Assembly: GCA_947302515.1 (NCBI GenBank)
Contig: CAMYVT010000025.1
Location: 1 to 16,253, forward strand
Direction of reading: 5' to 3'
Length of the DNA: 16,253 nucleotides
Source of the DNA: an uncultured Caryophanales bacterium
Lineage (GTDB): Bacteria > Bacillota_I > Bacilli_A > RF39 > UBA660
The stretch's first letter is position 1, and each line of letters opens with the position of its first letter. A model generated the notes under the pieces. That model was given only the letters and a program-made list of their open reading frames with translations, made no database searches and was not told the DNA's origin. A program made the position numbers and the translations under genes. Shown one piece after another: positions 7,261 through 15,483 of the stretch.

Positions 7261-8980
7261 CTCTAAGTTCCTTTAATACTCCATCTAGTTTTTTATCTAG
7301 TTCAAGTATTTCTTTCATAATCTCTTCAGTTTTTCTAGGTTCTTTATATTCATAAAAATATTGAGCAAAAGATATTTCATATCCTAACTTAGTTTTTGAG
7401 TTATCTATCCAGGCATTTTTTGCAAAAGGTATCACTTCTTTATTCATGTATAAATCTATATTCTCAGTTAATGGAATCACTTCGGTATCAGTTAATTCTT
7501 TATTAGGAATTGGTTCTCCTTTTTTATTTTTTATGATGTTTCCTTTTTCATCTAATTCAGGTTGAAGAACAGTAACTTTTCTATATCCAAAGTATTCATT
7601 TTCATATATTTTAGATACGTTAGTTTCAATAAACTCACCATATATTTTAGTAAGCTCATCAATTTGTTCTTTGGTCATTTCGTTACGTTTATTACCTAAA
7701 GCTTTTCTCATTTTAACAAAATACTCACTTGCATTTATTAGTTGAACTTTTCCTTTTCTATGAGCTGGTTTCTTATTAGATAAAACCCAAATATATGTAG
7801 ATATGCCAGTATTGTAAAATAAGTCATTTGGTAATTGAATAATACAATCTAATAAATCATTTTCAATAACATATCTTCTAATTTCAGATTCACCAGATCC
7901 AGCATCTCCTTTAAATAGAGCGGATCCATTGTGAATAATTGCAATTTTAGCTCCTTCAGGTTTCATTTTAGAAACTGCATTTTGTAAGAATAATAATTGA
8001 CTATCTGAAATAGCAGGAGTCCCAGCAGGGAATCTACCATTAACTCCTTCTTTAGCTTCTTTTTCAACCGCATTCTTTTCGTTTTTCCATTCTCTACCAA
8101 ATGGAGGATTCATCATTATATAATCAAATTTATCAGTAGGGAACATATCATCTGATAAAGTATTTCCGTGTCTGATATTATTAGCATCTTGTCCTTTGAT
8201 AAGCATATCTGCTTTACAAATAGCATAAGTTTGCTCATTTAATTCTTGACCATAAACTAACATTCTAGAAGATGAGTTTAAAGAACTTGCATATTCCATT
8301 GCAGCACTAAGAATACCACCAGTACCGCAAGCACCATCATATACAGTTTTAATTTTAGAAGAATCAGCTAAATCTTCTTCATCTTCAAATACAATATTAA
8401 CCATTAGTTCAATAACTTCTCTTGGTGTATAATGTTGTCCTGCTTCTTCATTATGGGATTCAGAGAATCTTCTAATGATTTCTTCAAATATGTAACCCAT
8501 CTCAATATTACTTACTTCATTAGGATGTAAGTTTGCTTTCTTTTCATTGAATGCTTCAATAGTTCTATATAGAATGTTATTGTTTGCCATTCTTTTAATA
8601 TGTCTTTCTAAATCAAAGTTTTCAATAATATCTCTAACTTCACTAGAAAAACCATTTATATAATTATAAAAGTTTGATTCAATATTACTTGGATCATCTA
8701 ATAACTTTTTAAAGTCATACTTAGAAGTATTATAAAAGTTTTGTTTTGATGTCTCCTTTAGAATCATATCTCTTTGTGCAAAAGTCTCAGGATACTTAGC
8801 TGAAACCTCTAAAACTTTAGACTTAGTATCAGATAAGACATCATCAAATCTTTTTAAAACTGTTAAAGGTAATATTACATCCCCGTATTCATGTGGTTTA
8901 TAAACTGCTTGAATCTTATCAGCAATAGACCATATAAGATTAGCCTTTTCATTTACAACACTAGTAAGATTTTTTACCAT
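7253..8980 (-). CDS. hsdM: Type I restriction-modification methyltransferase subunit
   Basis: N6-adenine DNA methyltransferase that, as M2S with HsdS, protects host DNA and is the core for HsdR binding. The N-terminal helical domain (about residues 1-155) is followed by the catalytic domain, with AdoMet-binding motif I as DGACGTGG (about 214-221) and catalytic motif IV as NPPF (about 291-294). The helical C-terminal region (about 480-575) should contact HsdS. The length of 575 aa fits the family. The start is supported by GGAGGG eight bases upstream. It is the first gene of the hsdM-hsdS-hsdR-membrane protein operon, which makes methylase before nuclease, the usual safe order. An extended -10 promoter lies about 46 bp upstream, right against the terminator of the AIPR gene. 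Confidence 0.96.
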   Translation of the reverse strand: MVKNLTSVVNEKANLIWSIADKIQAVYKPHEYGDVILPLTVLKRFDDVLSDTKSKVLEVSAKYPETFAQRDMILKETSKQNFYNTSKYDFKKLLDDPSNIESNFYNYINGFSSEVRDIIENFDLERHIKRMANNNILYRTIEAFNEKKANLHPNEVSNIEMGYIFEEIIRRFSESHNEEAGQHYTPREVIELMVNIVFEDEEDLADSSKIKTVYDGACGTGGILSAAMEYASSLNSSSRMLVYGQELNEQTYAICKADMLIKGQDANNIRHGNTLSDDMFPTDKFDYIMMNPPFGREWKNEKNAVEKEAKEGVNGRFPAGTPAISDSQLLFLQNAVSKMKPEGAKIAIIHNGSALFKGDAGSGESEIRRYVIENDLLDCIIQLPNDLFYNTGISTYIWVLSNKKPAHRKGKVQLINASEYFVKMRKALGNKRNEMTKEQIDELTKIYGEFIETNVSKIYENEYFGYRKVTVLQPELDEKGNIIKNKKGEPIPNKELTDTEVIPLTENIDLYMNKEVIPFAKNAWIDNSKTKLGYEISFAQYFYEYKEPRKTEEIMKEILELDKKLDGVLKELRDE

Positions 8981-9025
8981 ATTAATAACCCTCCAATACT
9001 AATAATAATTTTATTACTTATATAA

Positions 9026-9034
9026 ATTATACCA
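9026..9034 (-). promoter_or_regulatory. Extended -10 promoter of the hsd operon
   Basis: On the minus strand TGGTATAAT gives a perfect TATAAT (9026-9031) with the TG extension. A -35 box would fall inside the neighbouring terminator hairpin and is not convincing, so the extended -10 probably carries the activity. Confidence 0.6.
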
Positions 9035-9037
9035 TGA

Positions 9038-9062
9038 AAAAAGATAGATTTCTCTATCTTTT
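9038..9062 (-). terminator. Terminator of the AIPR gene
   Basis: On the minus strand AAAAGATAGA and TCTATCTTTT form a perfect 10-bp stem around a 4-base loop and end in a T run. It lies just after the AIPR stop codon and is 24/25 identical to the hairpin at 10982-11006 on the other side of the same gene. Confidence 0.85.
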
Positions 9063-9071
9063 AATTCATTA

Positions 9072-10916
9072 TTAATTACAATTAAACATTTCCATTTTCT
9101 TGAATAAAATATTATCTGGTTGTTTTTCTAACAACTCATCAAATATAGGTAATATCCTTTTTCTATAGATTTCATCAGACTTAAAGAAATTTGATGGATT
9201 ATTTACTGATGAATTTGGATCTTTAAATTCTTTATCATATATCTCATAAAGTATTTCCATAACAATACTAAATAATAAATCTATATTCTTGTCATATTCC
9301 TTTTGATCACAATGTAGTGACAAATCTGTATCAATAGATTTATTTATAAACTTGTTCCAATATTCATCTCTAGCATTATTAATTTTTGGAATATCAAAAT
9401 ACATCCTTTTTATCAGATATGTAATTATTGATATAACTGTATATCCACAGTTCTTTAATACCCCTAATTCATTTTGTTGTTTTATAATTTTATCGATATT
9501 CTTAGTAAAACTACCTGTTATTTTTTTCTTTGAAGATCTTTTTGAAATCTCAAATTTTTTATAATTTTCAAAATAATATTGCATTCTTACCAAATCATAC
9601 AAAGCATTATAATTATAATTTGAAACAGTTTTTATATTAAATATTTTATTATATACATCTTGTACCGCAAAAATGCATTTAGGAGTATTTCTAGCTGTTC
9701 CTGGTTTCTGTAAATATGCAGATAATATTATTTGCCCTAATTTTAAATTATCAATTCTTTGCCAGCTCTCAACATTTTTATAATTAGATGGTTTAACACC
9801 TCTCTTTATTGTTACAGCTAATGGATATTGATTTGTTCTAAACTTATGTTGTAATTGTATTTGTTCAACTGTATTTGCATATAAATCTCTTGATTCAATT
9901 TCTTTTTGAGAATTTGATGCCTTCGAAATGTTTTTAATGAAATCATCATTTAAAGAATTTTGTGAACTAACAACCTTACAAACTATACTAAATTCTGTAT
10001 CATTATCAATATCAAGAGATTTTCCTATTAATGTAGTAGTTTGTGCTCCATTTATTATTGAAAAATCATATAAATTAATTATGTTATCTTTTAACGAATA
10101 CTTTTTACATGCAATTGTAATACCATTATTATAAAACCAAAAGTTTTCCTTTTCATTTTTAATAGTATCTTTAATAGCATTATCAACTTCTAATTTATTT
10201 TTAGTAATATACTCACGAAGATTATAACCAAAAAGGCCATTATCTCCATCTTTTTGAAATAATTCTTTTAATGATTTTGCTTTTACATTAATGATTATTC
10301 CATCATTTTTTCCGTTAGAATACTTTAATATTCCGTTATCAGCACATTCTAGTGATCCCTTTTTTACTACTCTTTCTCCACTAGAAACACTTGCTTCTTG
10401 TTCCTCAATCTCTTCTTTATCATATATTATTATTTCATAATCATTAAATAGGTTTTCTTTCCAAAAATCTATTTGTTGTTGAAGATTTTCATTAATTGAA
10501 GTACCTGTAATTAAAACAAGTTTGATGTTTTCTTTCTTTTTATCACTAATCCCTTTTTTATATGCTTTAATTATTTTTGGATTTAATCCAGCTTTAACTT
10601 CCCTTCCTTGTTCAAAAACTTCTATAGTATCAGCCATTTTCTGAAATACAGCTTTGATTTTATCTATATTAAGATTTGATTCAGATTTTCCTTGAATAAG
10701 AAATACATCTTCTAAATCTTCATCATAATAAACATAGTCAATTCCACCATCACCTGTTCCATCAGTCCAATGATTCTTTATATCTCTTGGATTAATGTTT
10801 CCTTCATAATAAAAACAATTAACATACCATAAAGACCACATAAATTCGTCTGTTGTTGAACCGCTTATATTATTCTTTTTTATTATTTGTCTTAAGTATT
10901 CATACTTATCCTTCAT
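9072..10916 (-). CDS. AIPR-family abortive infection protein with nuclease-like N-terminus
   Basis: Predicted phage-defence protein of the AIPR (abortive infection phage resistance) family. The N-terminal region (about residues 20-170) looks like a PD-(D/E)XK nuclease: a conserved helix (DEFMWSLWYVNCFYYEG), then GTGDGGIDYVYYD with Asp56 and Asp60, then FLIQGKS with Gln75-Gly-Lys77, as in Mrr-like restriction enzymes. The central AIPR domain (about 225-530) shows the hallmark blocks WFYNNGIT (260-267) and INGAQTT (288-294). The rest is helical and rich in Lys and Asn. The length of 614 aa is in the family range. The start has GAGGTG five bases upstream. It is a one-gene unit with its own promoter and terminator, directly before hsdM in the same direction. 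Family call is good; nuclease activity is inferred from the motif only. Confidence 0.88.
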   Translation of the reverse strand: MKDKYEYLRQIIKKNNISGSTTDEFMWSLWYVNCFYYEGNINPRDIKNHWTDGTGDGGIDYVYYDEDLEDVFLIQGKSESNLNIDKIKAVFQKMADTIEVFEQGREVKAGLNPKIIKAYKKGISDKKKENIKLVLITGTSINENLQQQIDFWKENLFNDYEIIIYDKEEIEEQEASVSSGERVVKKGSLECADNGILKYSNGKNDGIIINVKAKSLKELFQKDGDNGLFGYNLREYITKNKLEVDNAIKDTIKNEKENFWFYNNGITIACKKYSLKDNIINLYDFSIINGAQTTTLIGKSLDIDNDTEFSIVCKVVSSQNSLNDDFIKNISKASNSQKEIESRDLYANTVEQIQLQHKFRTNQYPLAVTIKRGVKPSNYKNVESWQRIDNLKLGQIILSAYLQKPGTARNTPKCIFAVQDVYNKIFNIKTVSNYNYNALYDLVRMQYYFENYKKFEISKRSSKKKITGSFTKNIDKIIKQQNELGVLKNCGYTVISIITYLIKRMYFDIPKINNARDEYWNKFINKSIDTDLSLHCDQKEYDKNIDLLFSIVMEILYEIYDKEFKDPNSSVNNPSNFFKSDEIYRKRILPIFDELLEKQPDNILFKKMEMFNCN

Positions 10917-10921
10917 GATAA

Positions 10922-10963
10922 CACCTCTATTTATATTAGATCATAAAACGATCATATGATCAA
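10922..10963 (-). promoter_or_regulatory. AIPR promoter with three GATC sites
   Basis: On the minus strand TTGATC (-35, 10958-10963) is followed after 17 bases by TCTAAT (-10, 10935-10940), then the ribosome binding site GAGGTG (10922-10927). The predicted leader is only about 12 bases. The promoter contains the 12-bp palindrome GATCATATGATC (10950-10961) and another GATCAT at 10939-10944, so ATGATC (minus strand) occurs twice exactly 11 bp apart. These are candidate sites for a repressor or for methylation-dependent control. Confidence 0.5.
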
Positions 10964-10981
10964 TAGGTATTTACATATTAT

Positions 10982-11007
10982 AAAAAGATAGATTACTCTA
11001 TCTTTTT
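10982..11007 (-). terminator. Terminator of the coiled-coil protein gene
   Basis: A perfect 11-bp stem (AAAAAGATAGA / TCTATCTTTTT) around a 4-base loop, with a T run on the minus strand, overlaps the stop codon of the upstream gene. It insulates that gene from the AIPR promoter just downstream. Confidence 0.85.
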
Positions 11008-11542
11008 ATTTGTTTTTATAATTATCAATCATTTTCTGGCATTTTGCAAGCGTTCCTATATAGATTTGTCCTCCATTATAATTAGACTTAAGATTAGTTG
11101 CAAAAAGAACATTTGTAGATTCACCATCAGTTGATTCATTATTTGATAATCCAATCCAAAATAGACAATCAACCAAAGAATAATAATTCTCTTTCAATAA
11201 AGCATTTGCATCATTTAAGTTATTAATTTCAGAATCATAATTCTTTACTGTTTTCTTACTTAACTCACTAATACTTCTTTTGTTACTATCTACAGTTCCT
11301 GATAGACTACTTATTTTTTCATTCAAAGTGTTATTTTCTTCTTTTAAAGCATCTATTTCTTCTTTTAACTTTTTATTTTCTTCACTTAAATCAGATATTT
11401 TTATATCTATTTCTGAAGAATCATATTCCTCTTTAATAGTTTTATTAATTACCTTGTTATTATTAGTTACAACATTGTATGTATTATAAACGGTTGCTAC
11501 GGCAGTTAGACCTACTAAAGTATATAGGATTGCTTTTTTCAT
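11006..11542 (-). CDS. Signal-anchored coiled-coil protein of unknown function
   Basis: I do not recognise this 178-aa protein. Two N-terminal lysines precede a hydrophobic helix (about residues 4-26) without a lipobox Cys, so it is either a signal anchor or a secreted protein, with the body outside the cell. A long charged coiled coil follows (about 48-115), with heptads such as LSEENKKLKEEIDALKEENN. A small C-terminal domain (about 118-178) has aromatic and Gly/Asn residues and two Cys (in LVDCLFWIG and LAKCQKM) that might pair outside the cell. The start is supported by AGGTG five bases upstream. It has its own promoter and terminator and lies between the ABC exporter genes and the AIPR gene. 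Nothing in it suggests a defence function, so it may be a host envelope gene. Confidence 0.7.
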   Translation of the reverse strand: MKKAILYTLVGLTAVATVYNTYNVVTNNNKVINKTIKEEYDSSEIDIKISDLSEENKKLKEEIDALKEENNTLNEKISSLSGTVDSNKRSISELSKKTVKNYDSEINNLNDANALLKENYYSLVDCLFWIGLSNNESTDGESTNVLFATNLKSNYNGGQIYIGTLAKCQKMIDNYKNK

Positions 11543-11565
11543 AATAACACCTACCTTATATATAA

Positions 11566-11574
11566 ATTATAACA
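11566..11574 (-). promoter_or_regulatory. Extended -10 promoter of the coiled-coil gene
   Basis: On the minus strand TGTTATAAT gives a perfect -10 box (11566-11571) with the TG extension, 23 bases before the start codon. No good -35 is seen; the palindromic element at 11603-11645 lies just upstream. Confidence 0.55.
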
Positions 11575-11602
11575 AATATTTATCCTTATATGTTTTTATT
11601 TC

Positions 11603-11645
11603 TTATATTTTAGAAATATTTTTTAAGATAATTTCTAAAATATAA
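11603..11645. repeat. Palindromic AT element A (15-bp inverted repeat)
   Basis: A perfect 15-bp inverted repeat (TTATATTTTAGAAAT at 11603-11617 and its complement at 11631-11645) surrounds a 13-base loop. Read on the minus strand, arms and loop match the element at 16058-16106: both have ATATTTTAGAA arms and a loop containing TCTTAAAA. It sits between the terminator of the ABC operon's 3' end side and the promoter of the coiled-coil gene. Confidence 0.75.
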
Positions 11646-11651
11646 AAATAA

Positions 11652-11675
11652 AACCAAGAATAATCCTGGTTTTAT
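11652..11675 (-). terminator. Terminator of the ABC exporter operon
   Basis: On the minus strand AAAACCAGGA and TCTTGGTTTT pair (one G-U) around a TTAT loop and end in TTTTA. The hairpin overlaps the stop codon of the second ABC gene. Confidence 0.8.
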
Positions 11676-13645
11676 AGTTTACTAAACTGTGAATTATATA
11701 GGTTAGCATAAAATCCATTTTGTTTCATAAGTTCTTCATGATTACCTATTTCTATTATATTACCTTCATTCATAACAAGTATTAAATTAGCATTCTTAAT
11801 AGTAGATAATCTATGAGCTATTATAAATGAAGTTCTATTTTGAGTTAATTTATCCATAGCTTTTTGTACTAGTTCTTCTGTTCTTGTATCTACATTAGAT
11901 GTAGCTTCATCTAATATTAAGAATGGAGCATCTTCTATCATACCTCTTGCTATAGTAAATAATTGTTTTTGTCCAGATGATATAGATTCATTATCTGTAA
12001 TCATTTCATCTAAACCATTAGGTAATGTTTTAATGAAGTGGTCTACTCCTACTATTTTACAAGCTTCCATTATTTCTTCATCTTTAATATTTGGTTTATT
12101 ATATTTAAGATTATCTTTTATAGTACCTTCAAATAACCAAGTATCTTGTAATACCATACAAAATAACTCATGTATATTCTCTCTAGATAAATCTTTTATA
12201 GATATACCATCTATTAATATATCTCCATCATTTATTTCATAAAACTTCATAAGAAGATTAACAATAGTAGTTTTACCTGCTCCTGTAGGACCTACTATAG
12301 CTATTTTTTCACCAGGATTAACTTTAATACTAAAATCTTTAATAATAGTTTTACCTTCAGTATATCCAAATTTAACGTGATCAAATATTATTTCTCCTTT
12401 TGCCGAAGCTTTATCTAGATACTTAGTTATATTCTCTTGATGGTTCATTTCCTTTTCATTTAAGAACTCTAATACTCTTTCAGAAGCAGCTGCTGTAGAT
12501 TGAAGTGATGTCATAGATTGAGCTATTTGATTTAATGGATTAGTAAATAATCTAATATATATCATAAAGGCTACTATAACTCCAAAAGCAATAGTATTCT
12601 TAGATACTAATAAAGCTCCAACTACACATACTGATACATATCCAAAATTAGATATAAATCCCATAAATGGACCCATCATACCAGATAAGAATTGACTCAT
12701 CATATTACTCTTATATAGACCTGTATTTAGTTTGTTAAATTCTTTCTTAGTCTCTTTAGTACCATTATAAGTCTTAACTACTACATGAGAAGAATAAGTC
12801 TCTTCTATATATCCATTTAGGTCTCCTAATAACTTTTGTCTCTTATTAAAATACTTTTGAGATTTAGATAACATTATAAACATAAATATAAACCCAAATA
12901 TACTAGATCCTATAGCAGTTAATGCCATTATATAATTTGTATAAAACATCATAACTATAGACCCTAAAAATAGTGTTAAATTAGATACTAATGTTATCAA
13001 AGAATTATTAAGATTAAATGATATAGCATCTACATCATTAGTAACTCTAGATAATATATCTCCAGTTTCATGATTATCAAAATAATTTAATGGTAAATTA
13101 TTTATTTTAGTAGATATATTAGTTCTAAGTTTCTTAGCAAACTTATTAGATACCGATGCCATAGAAACACCTTGTATATAATTAAATAAGGCTCCTAAAA
13201 TATATAAAATTAATAAGATTATAGATATATGTTTAATATTATCTACATTCATTTTAGGTTTAACAAGAGAATAAATACTCTTAGGTAACTTATCAAATTG
13301 TTTTAAAGCATTATCTTCATTAGTATTAGACATAATAGTTATAAACTCTTGTTGATCTTTAACTGTTATTGTAGTGTTATCTATAACTATAGGTCCTCTT
13401 AAATAATTATTTTGTACTTTAGTAGAGATTTCCTCTAATTTTTCAGTATTAGGTTTAATACCATTAGTTATTTCATCTGTTAAATCAGATAATCTATCTG
13501 GAGCAATAATACTAAATATAGAACTTATAATAGCTAGTATTAATGCTATAAATAGAACTACTCTCCAAGTTTTTAATTCTTTTAATAGTTTAAATATTGA
13601 ACCAAAGAAATTCTTTGGTTTTTCTGTAGTATTCATTCTAGGCAT
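11672..13645 (-). CDS. ABC exporter half-transporter, catalytic subunit
   Basis: Second half of a heterodimeric ABC exporter (membrane domain fused to ATPase). A membrane domain with about six helices (to about residue 375) contains an unusually large segment between helices 1 and 2 (about residues 50-140), likely outside the cell. The ATPase has Walker A GPTGAGKTT (near 455), an altered signature ISSGQKQ instead of LSGGQ (near 555) and a full Walker B with catalytic Glu, FLILDEATSNVD. This fits the YheH/LmrD-type partner of asymmetric exporters, which move drugs, lipids or peptides; the cargo is unknown. The start is set at the ATG with AGGAGG nine bases upstream, giving 657 aa and an 8-bp overlap with the partner gene; the longer frame begins at a GTG ahead of the ribosome binding site. 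Confidence 0.88.
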   Translation of the reverse strand: MPRMNTTEKPKNFFGSIFKLLKELKTWRVVLFIALILAIISSIFSIIAPDRLSDLTDEITNGIKPNTEKLEEISTKVQNNYLRGPIVIDNTTITVKDQQEFITIMSNTNEDNALKQFDKLPKSIYSLVKPKMNVDNIKHISIILLILYILGALFNYIQGVSMASVSNKFAKKLRTNISTKINNLPLNYFDNHETGDILSRVTNDVDAISFNLNNSLITLVSNLTLFLGSIVMMFYTNYIMALTAIGSSIFGFIFMFIMLSKSQKYFNKRQKLLGDLNGYIEETYSSHVVVKTYNGTKETKKEFNKLNTGLYKSNMMSQFLSGMMGPFMGFISNFGYVSVCVVGALLVSKNTIAFGVIVAFMIYIRLFTNPLNQIAQSMTSLQSTAAASERVLEFLNEKEMNHQENITKYLDKASAKGEIIFDHVKFGYTEGKTIIKDFSIKVNPGEKIAIVGPTGAGKTTIVNLLMKFYEINDGDILIDGISIKDLSRENIHELFCMVLQDTWLFEGTIKDNLKYNKPNIKDEEIMEACKIVGVDHFIKTLPNGLDEMITDNESISSGQKQLFTIARGMIEDAPFLILDEATSNVDTRTEELVQKAMDKLTQNRTSFIIAHRLSTIKNANLILVMNEGNIIEIGNHEELMKQNGFYANLYNSQFSKL

Positions 13646-15398
13646 TTTGAAGTTCCTCCTCACTTAATTGTGATAAGGCAATCTCTTTATATACTTCACA
13701 AGACTTTAATAATTCTTTATGAGTACCCATACCTACACATTTTCCATTATCTAGTACTAATATCTTATCAGCATTCATAATAGTACCTATTCTTTGAGCT
13801 ACTATTAAACTAGTAGCATCTTTAGTATATTTCTTTAATTCTTTTCTTAAAGCTAAATCTGTTTTATAGTCTAATGCTGAGAAAGTATCATCAAATATAT
13901 ATATTTCTGGTTTTCTAGCAATAGCTCTTGCTATAGATAATCTTTGTTTTTGTCCACCAGAAAGATTAGTACCTCCTCTTGCTACATGGGCTTTTAATTC
14001 TCCATCTAACTTAGAAACAAATTCTTCTGCTTGTGCTATTTTAATAGCTTCTTTTATATCTTCTTCTTTTACTTTATGATCAGTTTCACCATAAGAAACA
14101 TTATCTTTAACTGATCCAGTAAATATAACTGCTTTTTGAGTAATATAGCCTAGTTTATTATTTAAGGCTTCAAAAGTATAGTCTTTAACATTTATATTGT
14201 CTACTAATACTTCTCCTTCTGTAGCATCATATAATCTAGGAATAAGGTTAATTAATGTTGATTTACCTGAACCTGTAGATCCTATAAATGCTATTGTTTC
14301 ACCTTTATTAGCTTTAAATGATATATTTTCTATTATATATTCATCAGCATCTGGATATCTAAATGAAACATTCTTAAATTCTACTGTACCTGTTTCTTCT
14401 GTAGGTTTATTAAATGTTCCTTCTTTAATACTATTTTCTTCTTCTAATACTTCATTAATACGGTTAGCAGATATAGATGCTCTTGGTCCTATCATAAATA
14501 CAAATGCTAGCATTAAGAATGACATAATAACTTGCATACCATATGATGAGAATACTACCATATTTGAGAAGATTTCTACTTTATCTACCATTAATGAGTT
14601 AGATATTAGGTAGGCTCCTATTAGATATATACCAAATGTTAAGAAATGCATTACTATGTTCATAACTGGTCCTAAGACTGCAAATGCTTTTAAGTTAAAT
14701 GTTTGAGTTTTAGTTAAGTTATTATTAACATCTTCAAATCTATCTGATTGGAATTTTTCAGCATTAAATGCTCTAATAACTCTAACACCAGTAATATTTT
14801 CTCTAGTAACAGCATTTAGTTTATCTATTAGCTTTTGCATTAATTTAAATTTTGGAACTACTATTATAAAGATAGTTATTACGACTGCTAGTAATAGTAC
14901 TACGCATCCTGCAAGTAACATACTCCATTCTATGCTTTTACCTATTATTTTAGTAATAGCCATTACACACATAATTGGAGATCTTAGCATCATATGAAGT
15001 CCCATAGCTATAAATGTTTCTATTTGAGTTATATCATTAGTAGTTCTAGTAATTAATGATGCTGTTTGGAATTTCTTCATTTCTTTTAATCCAAAGGATT
15101 CTACTTTGTTGAAGATTTTTTCTCTTATGTTTTGACTAAATGATGATGATAATCTAGCAGCAAAGTATATAGATATTCCTGCACATATAAAACTACTGAA
15201 TGCAAATAAAAGCATCCAAGCACCTTGTACTAATATGTCATGAGACATATTATCTGAACTAGATTGAATTAATCTAGTAATCTCTGACATATAATCAGGT
15301 ATTTTTAATTCTAATGTAACATTTATATAGGTTAATACTAAACAGAATAAAACTATTAACCATTCTTTAAATGAAAATTGTTTTAAGATTTTAATCAT
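13638..15398 (-). CDS. ABC exporter half-transporter, degenerate-site subunit
   Basis: First half of the heterodimeric ABC exporter. The membrane domain spans about residues 1-310. The ATPase has Walker A GSTGSGKST (near 375), a normal signature LSGGQKQR (near 478) and Walker B IYIFDDTFSALD, where the position of the catalytic Glu is Asp. This matches YheI/LmrC-type subunits. With the partner's altered ISSGQ signature, the two changes fall in the same composite ATP site, so one site should hydrolyse ATP and the other mainly bind it. The start is placed at the second Met (15396-15398, 586 aa) because GGAG lies 6 bases before it; the first ATG, four codons earlier, has no ribosome binding site. 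It is the promoter-proximal gene of the operon and overlaps its partner. Confidence 0.88.
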   Translation of the reverse strand: MIKILKQFSFKEWLIVLFCLVLTYINVTLELKIPDYMSEITRLIQSSSDNMSHDILVQGAWMLLFAFSSFICAGISIYFAARLSSSFSQNIREKIFNKVESFGLKEMKKFQTASLITRTTNDITQIETFIAMGLHMMLRSPIMCVMAITKIIGKSIEWSMLLAGCVVLLLAVVITIFIIVVPKFKLMQKLIDKLNAVTRENITGVRVIRAFNAEKFQSDRFEDVNNNLTKTQTFNLKAFAVLGPVMNIVMHFLTFGIYLIGAYLISNSLMVDKVEIFSNMVVFSSYGMQVIMSFLMLAFVFMIGPRASISANRINEVLEEENSIKEGTFNKPTEETGTVEFKNVSFRYPDADEYIIENISFKANKGETIAFIGSTGSGKSTLINLIPRLYDATEGEVLVDNINVKDYTFEALNNKLGYITQKAVIFTGSVKDNVSYGETDHKVKEEDIKEAIKIAQAEEFVSKLDGELKAHVARGGTNLSGGQKQRLSIARAIARKPEIYIFDDTFSALDYKTDLALRKELKKYTKDATSLIVAQRIGTIMNADKILVLDNGKCVGMGTHKELLKSCEVYKEIALSQLSEEELQNA

Positions 15399-15430
15399 AT
15401 TGTTCTCCATTCATTTTTTACACAAGTATA

Positions 15431-15439
15431 ATTATAACA
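15431..15439 (-). promoter_or_regulatory. Extended -10 promoter of the ABC operon
   Basis: On the minus strand TGTTATAAT gives a perfect -10 box (15431-15436) with the TG extension, about 33 bases before the chosen start. The -35 position falls in a T run of the upstream terminator and is weak. Confidence 0.6.
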
Positions 15440-15451
15440 TAATTTAAAAAT

Positions 15452-15480
15452 AAAAAAACCATGATTTAATCATGATTTAA
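15452..15480 (-). terminator. Terminator of the 179-aa protein gene
   Basis: On the minus strand AATCATGATT and AATCATGGTT pair (one G-U) and lead into seven T residues. A 25-bp stretch (15450-15474) is identical to 16098-16122, part of the spoVG terminator on the other side of the same gene. Confidence 0.8.
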
Positions 15481-15483
15481 TTA

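Noticed and set aside
2291..11007. Island mobilised by an integrase, transposase or prophage
   Set aside because: No integrase, transposase, tRNA gene or insertion-sequence ends can be seen; only repeated terminators hint at recombination.
9352..14613. Plus-strand open frames of 68-138 codons opposite the AIPR, coiled-coil and ABC genes
   Set aside because: They lie antisense within well-supported genes, have no family features and are shadows of the real coding strand.
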